Of a stretch of 64,000 nucleotides of DNA, positions 28,800 through 38,780 are shown in pieces. Source of the DNA: Xylanibacter rodentium. Its GTDB lineage: Bacteria > Bacteroidota > Bacteroidia > Bacteroidales > Bacteroidaceae. Numbering within the stretch: the first letter of the stretch is position 1; every line of letters starts with the position of its first letter. The translations under genes and the position numbers were made by a program. The stretch lies in assembly GCF_013166575.1 (NCBI RefSeq), contig NZ_JABKKE010000015.1, positions 1 to 64,000 on the forward strand. The letters run 5' to 3'. The notes beneath the pieces were generated by a model, which ran no database searches, was not told where the DNA came from, and saw only the letters and a program-made list of their open reading frames with translations.

Positions 28800-29410
28800 A
28801 ATTCCACTACAGCATTTTAGATTTACAAAAGACACGTCCATACAAAAAAACCAAATACATATTGAATGACAGGTGACATACTTTATTTTCAACATAAATA
28901 GATTTAGGAGCAAAAGACATTGATTACAGACTTATTTAACGTTAGATATAAGAAATGCGTTACAAAATACTTTTTCTGTACTTTCGTTTAGTTACATCCG
29001 TGCCATATTGTTGCAAAACCAAAGAAAAAAATCATACCGGCTTATGTGTAGCGCTGTTTATTTATACGTTCTACCTAAAAAGAACGAAAGTGCTAATTAT
29101 CAGATATTCATTTTTCTATCCTGCATATGTTTCTATGCTTTTGCCAATGATCTAAGTTTATTCTTTTCTTTCTCTTTATCATCATCCGATAAATACTACT
29201 ATCAATTTCAGAGTGTACAAAACTGACAATACCAACCATCAATTGCATCATATACAATTTTGCTGCTGATTTCGGATTTATATCCCAATGCATTTATAAC
29301 ACATATGTTTAGCAGAGCCTATATCTTTGGCGATTTAATAGATGCTTTTATTCGCTCTGCCATTAGTTTAGCACCTTTATCTTGTGATTCTGACAAATAC
29401 CATCGTTTTA
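28800..29410. other. AT-rich intergenic region with relics only
   Basis: No convincing gene is present. At about 29090-29150 the sequence TAATTATCAGATATTCATTTTTC ... ATGCTTTTGCC (broken here) resembles the AT-rich centre of elements A and C, so this looks like a decayed copy. At 29319-29424 on the minus strand a start-less frame of about 35 codons ends KLMAERIKASIKSPKI, which looks like the C-terminus of a lost gene. Confidence 0.4.
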
Positions 29411-29412
29411 TA

Positions 29413-29518
29413 AAGTAATATAAGTTATATTGATAAGTAATATAAGTTATATTGATAAGTAATATAAGTTATGTTGATAAGTAATATAAGTTATATTGAT
29501 AAGTAATATAAGTTATTT
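29413..29518. repeat. 22-bp minisatellite left of element C
   Basis: Nearly five copies of the 22-bp unit AAGTAATATAAGTTATATTG+AT lie in tandem (29413, 29435, 29457, 29479, partial at 29501), with one variant (ATGTTGAT). The array ends three bases before the terminal repeat of element C. Confidence 0.9.
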
Positions 29519-29521
29519 TAC

Positions 29522-29876
29522 TTAAGTTAGTCAACAAAATTAAACTACATAATCGTCCGGATATAGGATGGATGCGCCTTGAAAAGGCAGCAAGCACATA
29601 GCCCGGGGCAGAGCGCAGCGACACCCTGGGTATCATGTTCTATTATCCTATTCGCCCTGAAAGGGCAAAAGCATTAATTATCAGATAATTACATTTTTCA
29701 TATCCCATATATTTTATGCTTTTGCCCTTGCAGGGCGCGGGGATTGTCGATGTCGATTCCCAGGGTGCCGCTGCGCTCTGCCCCGGGCTGTATGCTTGTT
29801 GCCCCAGCGGGGCGCGTTCTGTCAGGGAACCTTTTGTCCGGAGGATGATATAGTTTAATTTTGTTTACTAACTTAA
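29522..29876. repeat. Palindromic MITE-like element C (most complete copy)
   Basis: The two ends are 29-bp inverted repeats with two mismatches (TTAAGTTAGTCAACAAAATT at 29522 onward, mirrored up to 29876). The body repeats the inverted segments of elements A and B: GCCCGGGGCAGAGCGCAGCG on the left, CGCTGCGCTCTGCCCCGGGC on the right, and CCCTGAAAGGGCAAAAGC against GCTTTTGCCCTTGCAGGG. The AT-rich centre is at about 29675-29715. There is no coding capacity, so mobilisation would need a transposase acting in trans. Confidence 0.88.
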
Positions 29877-30117
29877 TTAAACATGTCATTCACAGATAAG
29901 ACATACTCCGCTTTACATTACCAATACGTCTTTACAACAATTTCTTCTCTTTCATCCGTAAGTATATAAAAAATCTTTGCGCTTATGCACCTTTGAATTT
30001 AAATTGAGTATTCGCTTTGGAAATAGCATCTTCCCAGTACATATGAACATTCGAAGACATGAGACAATACGGCAAGAGAATGAGACATCCGGAAACCGTT
30101 ATCATGTATAGATTCTG

Positions 30118-30125
30118 TAACTTTG
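30118..30125 (+). promoter_or_regulatory. Possible -7 box of the GH2 gene
   Basis: TAACTTTG matches TAnnTTTG and lies 62 bp upstream of the GH2 start codon; the upstream TTTG is not well conserved. Confidence 0.4.
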
Positions 30126-30187
30126 CAGAATAAAGTACACATTACACACACAGAGTATATCCGCAATCAACAAATCCGAAATACGAC

Positions 30188-32671
30188 ATGAACAGAAAAT
30201 CATTATTATTACTGTCAATAGGAATATTCACAGTTCTGACAGCCACATCTGCCGACGTGCGCCAAAGACTGACATTCGATCTCGACTGGAAGTTCAAGCT
30301 ATGCCGGGACTCATCAGATGTGATACAAACCCTCCGTACACTCGGCATCAGCGACAACCCTTTGTCGGCAACACGACACAACGCCGTCACGACAAAGGTC
30401 ACCGACGACACCGAACCGGAACAGGCACAGGTAACGGCAAGCGAAATCACAACCTGTACAACCTCCGGACATACCAATCTCAGACAAGGCACATTCCGCA
30501 ACGTTCAAATCCCCCACGATTGGAGTTCCGAACTGCCATTCGAGCCTGAAATGGGCGGTTCTGCCGGCTATCTTGCCGGCGGACAAGGAATATACGTAAA
30601 AGACTTCCGTCTGCCGGCCTCCGCATACAGGCAGAAAAAAGTACGGCTTCATTTCGACGGAGTATACCATCGTGCCACAGTATGGGTCAACGGTCAGCGC
30701 GCCGGATATCACGTATACGGTTATACAGGTTTCGGATACGACATAACGCCATTTCTACTTTCCGACGGCCCCAACCGAATCGTAGTCCATGTAAACCGCG
30801 AGGAACAGTCGAGATGGTACACCGGCTCGGGCATATACCGCCATGTGTGGCTCGACGTGACCGGACCCACACATATAAAGACCGACGGTGTCTTCGTGAC
30901 CACAGCCGATGACGGCACTGTAAATATCATGACCGAGATAGACACAGCCGACGCCGACCGTGACAAACGCTTCATCATAACAAACACCATCCTTGACACT
31001 GACGGCAGAACAGTGAACAAAGTCAGTGAGAAATGGGACACGGAACGGCCATACCTCTACACCCTCGTCACCAGGCTGAAAAACTCAAAAGGCAAGGTGA
31101 TAGACGAGGTAAGGACACGCTTCGGCTTCCGCGATATACGGTTTGACGCCGACAAAGGCTTTTTCCTCAACGGAAAGAACATGAAACTCAAGGGGATGTG
31201 CCTGCATCAGGACTGCGGAAGCCTCGGCACAGCCGTACCCGAAGAATATTGGGAACGCCGTCTGAAAGCACTGAAAGGCATAGGATGCAATGCCATACGC
31301 TGCTCACACAACCCTCCGTCGACGGAGTTTCTCGATATCTGCGACTCGCTCGGGCTGCTCGTCATTGACGAGGCGTTCGACAAATGGAAATCGGGCTACT
31401 ATGCCCCATTCTTCGACGACTGCGCAGCACGCGACATAGCGGACATGGTCATACGCGACAGGAACCACCCGTCAGTCATCGTATGGAGCATAGGCAACGA
31501 AGTGAGCGAAGCATGGAAAAGCGACAATGAAGGCATCGACAAGGCACGCATGCTCAACGACATCGTAAAGAGTCTTGACCCCGGCCGCCCGACTCTCGTG
31601 GCATGTCAGCAAGGATTTCAGGACAAGTTCGGCGAAGTGACCGATCTTGTAGGCTACAACTATCTTGAACCCCGAATGATAGCCGACCACCGCCGCCGTC
31701 CACACCGTAAAATGATGGTGACAGAAGCATTTGTATACTATTCCGGACTGCGCGAGGACCTTGTGCGCGACTTTGTCGAAGAAAACCCGTGGCACTTTGC
31801 CGAAGAGAACGATTTCATTGCCGGTTCGTTCGTATGGGCCGGCGTCGACTACCTCGGAGAATCGTCACCGTGGCCGGCAAAAGGATGGTGTTCCTGTCCG
31901 TTTGACATGACGCTGAAAGAGCGTCCGCAGGCTGCGTATTACCATACGGCATGGCAGCCGGACAAGGAGTATCTGAAACTGGTGGTCCGCGACAACTGCT
32001 TCGACCAGCCCTCAGGCACCGACCACTGGCAGTATCCGCCAATGGCCGACACATGGGACCTGCCTTATACCGACTCGCGGTGTGTACAGATACGATGCTA
32101 CACCACATGCGACTCCGTACAGTTCTTCTTCCCGATGTGGAGCAACCCGCAACTGCCTCTCAAACCGCGCATCACAAAGGATTATCCCGACAACTGCATC
32201 ACCCTGCAACTGCCCGCACGCCGGGGCAAGGTGCTCGCAGTGGGCTACAAGAACGGAGTGGCCGTGATGCGCGACTCACTCGTGAATCACGGTGACGTTG
32301 CCGGCGCGAGACTCGATTTCGAGGGTTGTGTCCGCCTGAGTTCCATCCCTGCGGACATGACACCGGCAACATCCGGAAAACACCGTGCCACCGCCACCAC
32401 CCTGCGACTCACACTCACCGACAGTCTCGGACGCATCCAGCAGATGCAGCCGCGACGTTTCAGCGTAAGAACGGAAGGGCCGCTGCGGCTTCTTGGCGTC
32501 GAAACAGGCGACATGCGCCGCACAGACTCATGGCGGACCACTGAGTTGAACACATACTTCGGCGAGGGACTGATACGCCTGCAATCGACCACCCAATCGG
32601 GCACAGGCCGCGTAATAGTGGATGTGGAAGGCTTCGACCAACCGTTTGTCAAGGAACTGACAATAGAATAG
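30188..32671 (+). CDS. Secreted glycoside hydrolase family 2 (beta-galactosidase-like)
   Basis: An 827-aa exported enzyme. A signal peptide (residues 1-22, LLLLSIGIFTVLTATSA) is followed by the GH2 sugar-binding jelly-roll domain (FDGVYHRATVWVNGQRAGYHVYGYTGF), a short immunoglobulin-like domain and the TIM barrel. The acid/base is Glu438 in WSIGNEVSE and the nucleophile Glu513 in MMVTEAF. C-terminal beta domains follow (WSNPQLPLKPRI onward, typical of the DUF4982-containing subgroup). The immunoglobulin-like domain (about residues 240-295) appears to lack some 20-25 residues between RTVNKV and WDTERPYLYTL. No SusC/SusD pair is adjacent, so this is not a typical polysaccharide-utilisation locus. 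Likely acts in the periplasm on beta-galactosides or related glycosides. Confidence 0.88.
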   Translation: MNRKSLLLLSIGIFTVLTATSADVRQRLTFDLDWKFKLCRDSSDVIQTLRTLGISDNPLSATRHNAVTTKVTDDTEPEQAQVTASEITTCTTSGHTNLRQGTFRNVQIPHDWSSELPFEPEMGGSAGYLAGGQGIYVKDFRLPASAYRQKKVRLHFDGVYHRATVWVNGQRAGYHVYGYTGFGYDITPFLLSDGPNRIVVHVNREEQSRWYTGSGIYRHVWLDVTGPTHIKTDGVFVTTADDGTVNIMTEIDTADADRDKRFIITNTILDTDGRTVNKVSEKWDTERPYLYTLVTRLKNSKGKVIDEVRTRFGFRDIRFDADKGFFLNGKNMKLKGMCLHQDCGSLGTAVPEEYWERRLKALKGIGCNAIRCSHNPPSTEFLDICDSLGLLVIDEAFDKWKSGYYAPFFDDCAARDIADMVIRDRNHPSVIVWSIGNEVSEAWKSDNEGIDKARMLNDIVKSLDPGRPTLVACQQGFQDKFGEVTDLVGYNYLEPRMIADHRRRPHRKMMVTEAFVYYSGLREDLVRDFVEENPWHFAEENDFIAGSFVWAGVDYLGESSPWPAKGWCSCPFDMTLKERPQAAYYHTAWQPDKEYLKLVVRDNCFDQPSGTDHWQYPPMADTWDLPYTDSRCVQIRCYTTCDSVQFFFPMWSNPQLPLKPRITKDYPDNCITLQLPARRGKVLAVGYKNGVAVMRDSLVNHGDVAGARLDFEGCVRLSSIPADMTPATSGKHRATATTLRLTLTDSLGRIQQMQPRRFSVRTEGPLRLLGVETGDMRRTDSWRTTELNTYFGEGLIRLQSTTQSGTGRVIVDVEGFDQPFVKELTIE

Positions 32672-32709
32672 GCCCACGTTTTTCCCACGATGGCAAAGCC
32701 CGTACAGTT

Positions 32710-35700
32710 TCACCTGTGCACATCCGGCCTGACTAAAACGCCAAGTTTCATCACTACCGGCAGGAATATCACTATCGGAACGATGCTGAGCGACAGGCCA
32801 CCGATAGTACCTACGGCAAGCGAGAACCAGAACGGCTGTTCGTCGGGGCCGTCAATAAGAAACGGTATCATACCCAACACAGTGGACAAAACAGTCAGCA
32901 TAATCGGAATTATCTTGTGATTGAAAGCCGTTACGAAGTATTTCGGTCCGTGCTTGCGCTGTATGCCATACTGACATACAATGTATATACCTGCATTCAC
33001 CGTCAGGCCGGCCAGCAGCACCATAGCCGCGAAACCACCGGTGCCGAACGGCACACCTGTGACATAATATGTAACGAAAAGCCCAATGAACGACACCGGG
33101 ATAAGCAGAGTGACGGCAAGGGAACGGAGCAGGCTTTCGAAAAGTATTGCAAGAATAAAGAATACTATCACAGCTACAAGTCCTATCAGCCAATATTGCG
33201 TTCCGTCATCGTCGTAAGCACCATATGTCTTGTCCAGACAACGGAAACCGACGGGAAACATATTGTTGTACCTCTCCGTTATGTCCTTGATATAACGGCT
33301 GGTGTATGTGTACGACCCCAGAACATTGAACGCCACGCGCAACACATATTCCTGGTTGTCTCTCGGAATGATGTTCTTGGCCTTGCGTCTGCTTATATCC
33401 ATGAATCCCGACGGACGCATCTGACGTTCACCGGTATTTACATACGAGTTTCCCATCTGCCATAGGTCGAACGAATTTACCGATGCGGGATGAACGACCA
33501 CAGCCATCTGTCTGCCTCCTATGTCTATCTTTTCCGTCTCACGGTCAGCCAGCAGACTCTGAAGTGAAGAATGCACCTCATACGGACTTACACTGTCAGC
33601 AGCCATCATGCCATGGTCATACTCCATAAAGAACTCGTCTTCCTGTTCTTCGTGCCCCGGTGTCACTATGGCAAGATCGGCCACCCGCCTGTTATTCTGC
33701 ATTTCGCGAAGCATATCCTCCGCAAAACGGAAAAGTCGCTCATAGTCGTATCCGGCTATTTCTATGCTGTTTGCCCTGTATTGCAGATTCAGCGAGTTGC
33801 TGAATCCCCGATCGCTCACCCCCGATGTGGCCCAGTCGGCTCCGCCTATGGTTATCACCTTTCCTATCACGCGACTTTCCAGAAGATAAGGAAACCCTGT
33901 TGCCAGAGCCTCGTCCTTAAACTCGACAACGATTGAGGCACCGCTATGACGAATCGAAGTCTCATAACGCTTTATCTCCTTGAACTTCGACAGTAAAGCC
34001 TCGACCTCCCTGACCTTGTCGTTAAGTTCCTGCACGCTTCCACCTATCGGCATCTTTGCACGGATATACAGTTTGATTTCCTTCTCCTTCGGACGGAATG
34101 TGTTAGTATCGAGACAGTCCACAAACAGTTTCAGAGAACTGGCAAAAATGGCGGCAAACACCAACAGCACCGTACAACGGACCCACCGTCTCTGCACCAT
34201 AGCTACATAGCACGAATACCACCGCGAAAACCACACGACAAACCGCGTATGCAGATTTCTCGGTACAAACGTTTTCTTCCTTGTCAATCCAAACTGTGAA
34301 ACAAGAGCAGGGGTGAAGAACAATGCCACGGATACTGCAACAAGAAGATTTATCATCACGACGACAGAAAAATCCCTCAAGTCATGCCTCAGATAGTCAG
34401 GCAGCCAGAATACGACAGTCAGCGCCCCGACAGTGGTAAGCATAGCGGCCAGTATTCCTGTGAAAGCCCTGCGGTCACGGTAATAGGCATAGTGGTCGGC
34501 CATGACGATGGCAGAGTCGATTATGATGCCGAGCGAAACGGTTATCCCCGCCATGGAAAACGGATGAAGCCGGATGTCGAACAAACGGTAAAACATGACG
34601 GCGATGAGTATGTTGGCAAGCAGAGATACGGTAATTACTGTAAGATACCTCCATTTGAACCCTCCGCACATCCACACAAACATCAACAATATGACCAACG
34701 TCAGCGACGAGCGCAGCACAAGTGTGCGGAACTCCTTCATCTGCTCCTCGGCACGGTCGTATGACAGTGAAGCATGAATAGTGAATGCCGAAGACTCCAT
34801 CACTCTCTTCACCTTGTCCGACACACCGACCACATTGACATCCTTGTCGGCATAGACATTGATATATATGGTATTCATTCCGTTGACACGATAATAGCTG
34901 CCCGGCTTCCGCTCACGGATATAGCACGATGCAAGGTTGTTGAGATATACAATCTTGCCGTCTATATTCTTCAGCGGCATCTGTTCAAACCTTCTCCGCT
35001 CCTCTTTCGACGACAACAGTAGCGGGACGACCACCTTGCCGTTTTCCGTCAGCACTTCACCCAAAACATCTTCTCTCCCTGAGAAATTGCGTATGGCATC
35101 GATGATGTCGGAACTGCCGATGCCGTAAAGCGCCAGCTGCTCCGCGTCATACTCCACTTCCATGTAATGAGAGACGGTGCCCGTTATGTCGACATGATGC
35201 ACACCCTCGATACGCTCTACGGCATACTTTGCCTCTTTCTCCGCTATCTGCCGCATCTGCTCGCCTGACATATCCGCATTCAGCATATATGTAAGTATCA
35301 GCTTCACTTCGTTGTCGTCGCCAAGCGCGGTGCTCACCTCACCGCCTGACACCGTCGGATATGACACGCTTTCGGGCAGTTTGCCCCGAATCTGCCGCAG
35401 TATAGAGGCTATCTCGAATTTCGTCGCAGACACATCAGCCTTGGGCTTCAACTCTACCGTGATGCGTCCATTGCCGAATCTGCTCACCGACGATACCTTT
35501 TCCACTCCACGCACCGAACTCACCATGGCCTCGATGCGCGATGTGACGTTCTGTTCCACAACCTTGGCCGAGGCATTTTTCCATCTGTAGGATATAGTGA
35601 GAGTCTTCCCCTGTTCCGGCCGCGGTTTGTTGCTGATGTCCAACTGCGGAACAAGCGCCGCGCCGATAACCATCAGAACACATGAAACAAGCAATATGGA

Positions 35701-35715
35701 GAACGAGTGTTTCAT
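32710..35715 (-). CDS. RND efflux permease, second of a tandem pair
   Basis: A 1001-aa AcrB/MMPL-type permease of twelve membrane helices with two large periplasmic loops. In membrane helix 4 the usual Asp-Asp pair is IIIDSAIVMAD, so the first Asp is kept and the second is Ser. The repeated half is seen again near VSFIGLFVTYYVTGVPFGTGGFAAMVLLAGLTVNAG. It overlaps the preceding permease gene by 4 bp, so the two are translated together. The pair could assemble as a heteromeric pump, as MdtBC does, but that is an inference. Substrates are unknown. Confidence 0.9.
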   Translation of the reverse strand: MKHSFSILLVSCVLMVIGAALVPQLDISNKPRPEQGKTLTISYRWKNASAKVVEQNVTSRIEAMVSSVRGVEKVSSVSRFGNGRITVELKPKADVSATKFEIASILRQIRGKLPESVSYPTVSGGEVSTALGDDNEVKLILTYMLNADMSGEQMRQIAEKEAKYAVERIEGVHHVDITGTVSHYMEVEYDAEQLALYGIGSSDIIDAIRNFSGREDVLGEVLTENGKVVVPLLLSSKEERRRFEQMPLKNIDGKIVYLNNLASCYIRERKPGSYYRVNGMNTIYINVYADKDVNVVGVSDKVKRVMESSAFTIHASLSYDRAEEQMKEFRTLVLRSSLTLVILLMFVWMCGGFKWRYLTVITVSLLANILIAVMFYRLFDIRLHPFSMAGITVSLGIIIDSAIVMADHYAYYRDRRAFTGILAAMLTTVGALTVVFWLPDYLRHDLRDFSVVVMINLLVAVSVALFFTPALVSQFGLTRKKTFVPRNLHTRFVVWFSRWYSCYVAMVQRRWVRCTVLLVFAAIFASSLKLFVDCLDTNTFRPKEKEIKLYIRAKMPIGGSVQELNDKVREVEALLSKFKEIKRYETSIRHSGASIVVEFKDEALATGFPYLLESRVIGKVITIGGADWATSGVSDRGFSNSLNLQYRANSIEIAGYDYERLFRFAEDMLREMQNNRRVADLAIVTPGHEEQEDEFFMEYDHGMMAADSVSPYEVHSSLQSLLADRETEKIDIGGRQMAVVVHPASVNSFDLWQMGNSYVNTGERQMRPSGFMDISRRKAKNIIPRDNQEYVLRVAFNVLGSYTYTSRYIKDITERYNNMFPVGFRCLDKTYGAYDDDGTQYWLIGLVAVIVFFILAILFESLLRSLAVTLLIPVSFIGLFVTYYVTGVPFGTGGFAAMVLLAGLTVNAGIYIVCQYGIQRKHGPKYFVTAFNHKIIPIMLTVLSTVLGMIPFLIDGPDEQPFWFSLAVGTIGGLSLSIVPIVIFLPVVMKLGVLVRPDVHR

Positions 35716-38714
35716 CTTTTTCTATAGATAATGTAATACATCAGCGGAACAAAGAACAGACTTACCAGCGTGCCCACTGTCATGCCTGTGATTATTGCGA
35801 ACGACAGAGGATATTGCAATGCCGACCCCATATCGCCGCGACTCAAAAACGGCACTATGGCAAGCACCGTGGTCAGAGATGTCATGATGATGGGTTTCAG
35901 ACGGCGGTGTCCCGCCACAACGACAGCCCTGAGCAGCGCAATATTGCCGCTGCAGCGACCCTTGCCATGCCGGCGGTACAGTCTGTTTATGGTGTCGACC
36001 TTCAATATCGAATCGTTTATTATTATTCCGCACGCCACAACGATGCCTATCATCGACATTATGTTCAGCGACTCACCGAAAACAAACAGCGCCAGCATCA
36101 CTATCGCCACATCAATGACAATCTCCGCAAGGATAATCATAGGCTGAACGATACTCTCAAACTGCGCCGCAAGAATGAAATACAGCAACAGCACCGCTAC
36201 GGCAAGCACCATGAACAGCTCGCCTATCATGGAACGTGACGAGAAATAACCGCCCCGGAATGACGCTTTTACGGGAGAGCCGTCAGTCACCGCCGTGACA
36301 TATTCCATCATCTCCTCGGATTTCCGGTCTGAAGCATTGTCTATGTTTATCACCGAAAACTCGCCGTCGGCACTTGCAACAAGATGTTTATAGTCTTCAC
36401 TGCGCGATTCCGTCACGAGATATGCCAAGGGTATGTCCGTTCCGTTGCCATTGGTTATGGTATTGCCCAGCAGCATGCCGCTCTCATTGTCCCCACCGCC
36501 TATTACCACCGGCACACTCTCGCCGCCAGTATTTATTTCGTATATATTGCCGGTACCGAGCAGTTCTTTCAGACGTGAATACAGCTGCCTGTATGTCACT
36601 CCGTAATATGCCATCTGCTCCGCGTCCGTCCTGTAGCGGATATAGGTTTCTGTCGAAACCGGCGGTACGTCCGTCCGTGGGAACCTCCTTTGCAGCGAGT
36701 CCGTCACCATTCGGGTCTGCGCAACTTCGGGTCTGCCACCCTCACGCTTCTGCAGACGAATCTGCAAGTCAGGTTCGCCGGTGGAGAATATCATGTCAAA
36801 AATGTTTGCAGCAAGCTCCGACTCCACTTTCGCCTCAGGATAATGCCGGGCAATGTATCGTTTCATCTTTTCCACAGTCACATCACAATCCTCCGCCGAT
36901 GCGCATTTTATGTAGCACACGGCTTCGCTTCCGGTGATGTTCTTCGTGTGCGACAGCATGAAATCCTGGCCGCCAACCATCGAAGTGCTTGCCTTGACAG
37001 ATTCTTTCACATGGCCCAACACCTCGTTCACACGTCTGTTGTTTTCTTCCGGAACGATGCCGGCATTCCAGTCTATTGTCACAAGCGCGTCATCGTGCGG
37101 TGTCTCCGGCATACGCTCCTTCGGAATGAAAGGCAGCAGAATCACTATCATCACTGCACATCCGGAGAATATGCCCGCCATGGTCTTCGGATGGCGCAAC
37201 GTGTAGCGCATGCCCTTTTCATAAAAAGACATCAGCCACATATTTACCTTGGAGTCCCTCGGCCGGCATTTCCTGCACAGCAGCAGATGATAGACAGGCA
37301 CCACGAAGGCCGCCACGGCAAGCGAACAGAACAGGGCAATCGTTATGCCCATGGCCTGGTCGTAAAACAAGGCCCCGGCCGTTCCGCTCAGGAATATCAG
37401 CGGGATGAACACCGAACAGGTGGTGAGAACGGACGACAGCATCGGCATTACGACCTCCTTCACAGCCGAATTGACAGTGTGCTCATTGCAAGTTCCCTTC
37501 TGCAGAATGTTGTCTATCACGATTATTGCGTTGTCCACTATCATTCCCACACCGAGAATAAGCCCCGACAGCGATATTATGTTCAGCGAGATCCCCATGA
37601 GATAAAAGCATAGCAACGTGAGTATCAGTGAAAGCGGTATGGATATTGCGACAAGCATCGGAAGTCTGCGGCCTCCGATGAATACGAACAACACAATACT
37701 TGCCATGACTATGCCCAACACGAGATTCCACTCCAGATTGTGCATACTGTATGACAACAGTTGCGTCTGATCGCGTGTTACGGCAAAATGCAGTTCGGGA
37801 TAGTCGCGTGTGAGTTGCGACATCAGTGTGTCCATGCTCTGCTGCAAGTCGTTCATCTGTGCATCGCTCTGTTTAATCACCGCCATTGTTATGGCGTCGT
37901 TACCGTCGGACGATACAATGCCTTTGCGCACGGCAGCCGTCTCCTCCACTTTGCATATATCCTTCAGTTGCAGCAACCGCCCGTTGTGCCGCAGATATAT
38001 ATTCTCTATATCACGGACTGAGAGTATCTGCGAATCGAAGTGGATGCTGTAGCGGTATATGCCGTCCTGCACACTCAATGTCTCCAACACTATGTTGTTG
38101 TCGCTGATGGCCTTTTCTATATCGGCATTGGTTATTCCCGACAAACTTTCACGCGCCTCGTCGGGCTGTATCGTTATCCGCGTGCCGGTAAGTCCGCTGT
38201 AGTCGACCATGGCAACCTCAGGCAACTGCTCCATACGCTTGCTGATAACATTGCTCACCAGCCGTGACGTCTGCTCGGGCTTGCCTCCGGTCACATCGAC
38301 ATTGAAAGCGGGAATGTCGAGCGCACCTATCTTCATCACTTTCGGGCGTTCCATCTCCTTTGGCATGGAACTCATGGCACGGTCTATCTTCTCGTTCACT
38401 TCGATAAACAGCAGACCCATGTCGCTGCCGGGGCTGAACGTCAACGTAATTATGCCGGCATCGGTGCGCGATGTCGATTCCACGTCTTTCAGTCCCGCCA
38501 CCTGCGACAGCTGACGGCGCATGGGACCGACCATGCTCTGCTCTATCTCGCGGGCGGAGCAACCTTGTGCAGACATCTGTACCACAATGCGCGGCACGTC
38601 GATATCGGGCATCAGAGACACCGGTATGCGCCCGAGGGCAAGCACACCGAGAGTGACGATGGCTATCAGCGTCATCGTCACGGCTATGGGGCGGTGGAGG
38701 ATGGTATGAATCAT
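35712..38714 (-). CDS. RND efflux permease, first of a tandem pair
   Basis: A 1000-aa permease beginning IHTILHRPIAVTMTLIAIVTLGVLALGRIPVSLMPDIDVP, the classic RND N-terminus. Helix 4 carries GVGMIVDNAIIVIDN, where the second Asp is Asn, as in many Bacteroidota RND proteins. The C-terminal half has IIVACGIIINDSILKVDTINRL and a last cluster of helices. It follows the adaptor gene by 66 bp and overlaps the next permease. The two differ strongly in sequence, so this is an old pair rather than a recent duplication. Confidence 0.92.
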   Translation of the reverse strand: MIHTILHRPIAVTMTLIAIVTLGVLALGRIPVSLMPDIDVPRIVVQMSAQGCSAREIEQSMVGPMRRQLSQVAGLKDVESTSRTDAGIITLTFSPGSDMGLLFIEVNEKIDRAMSSMPKEMERPKVMKIGALDIPAFNVDVTGGKPEQTSRLVSNVISKRMEQLPEVAMVDYSGLTGTRITIQPDEARESLSGITNADIEKAISDNNIVLETLSVQDGIYRYSIHFDSQILSVRDIENIYLRHNGRLLQLKDICKVEETAAVRKGIVSSDGNDAITMAVIKQSDAQMNDLQQSMDTLMSQLTRDYPELHFAVTRDQTQLLSYSMHNLEWNLVLGIVMASIVLFVFIGGRRLPMLVAISIPLSLILTLLCFYLMGISLNIISLSGLILGVGMIVDNAIIVIDNILQKGTCNEHTVNSAVKEVVMPMLSSVLTTCSVFIPLIFLSGTAGALFYDQAMGITIALFCSLAVAAFVVPVYHLLLCRKCRPRDSKVNMWLMSFYEKGMRYTLRHPKTMAGIFSGCAVMIVILLPFIPKERMPETPHDDALVTIDWNAGIVPEENNRRVNEVLGHVKESVKASTSMVGGQDFMLSHTKNITGSEAVCYIKCASAEDCDVTVEKMKRYIARHYPEAKVESELAANIFDMIFSTGEPDLQIRLQKREGGRPEVAQTRMVTDSLQRRFPRTDVPPVSTETYIRYRTDAEQMAYYGVTYRQLYSRLKELLGTGNIYEINTGGESVPVVIGGGDNESGMLLGNTITNGNGTDIPLAYLVTESRSEDYKHLVASADGEFSVINIDNASDRKSEEMMEYVTAVTDGSPVKASFRGGYFSSRSMIGELFMVLAVAVLLLYFILAAQFESIVQPMIILAEIVIDVAIVMLALFVFGESLNIMSMIGIVVACGIIINDSILKVDTINRLYRRHGKGRCSGNIALLRAVVVAGHRRLKPIIMTSLTTVLAIVPFLSRGDMGSALQYPLSFAIITGMTVGTLVSLFFVPLMYYIIYRKR

Positions 38715-38780
38715 ATTTTTAAAGGAGTTAAAGACATATATAACATAAAGACATATTATTTTATCAGGATCGACAACTCC

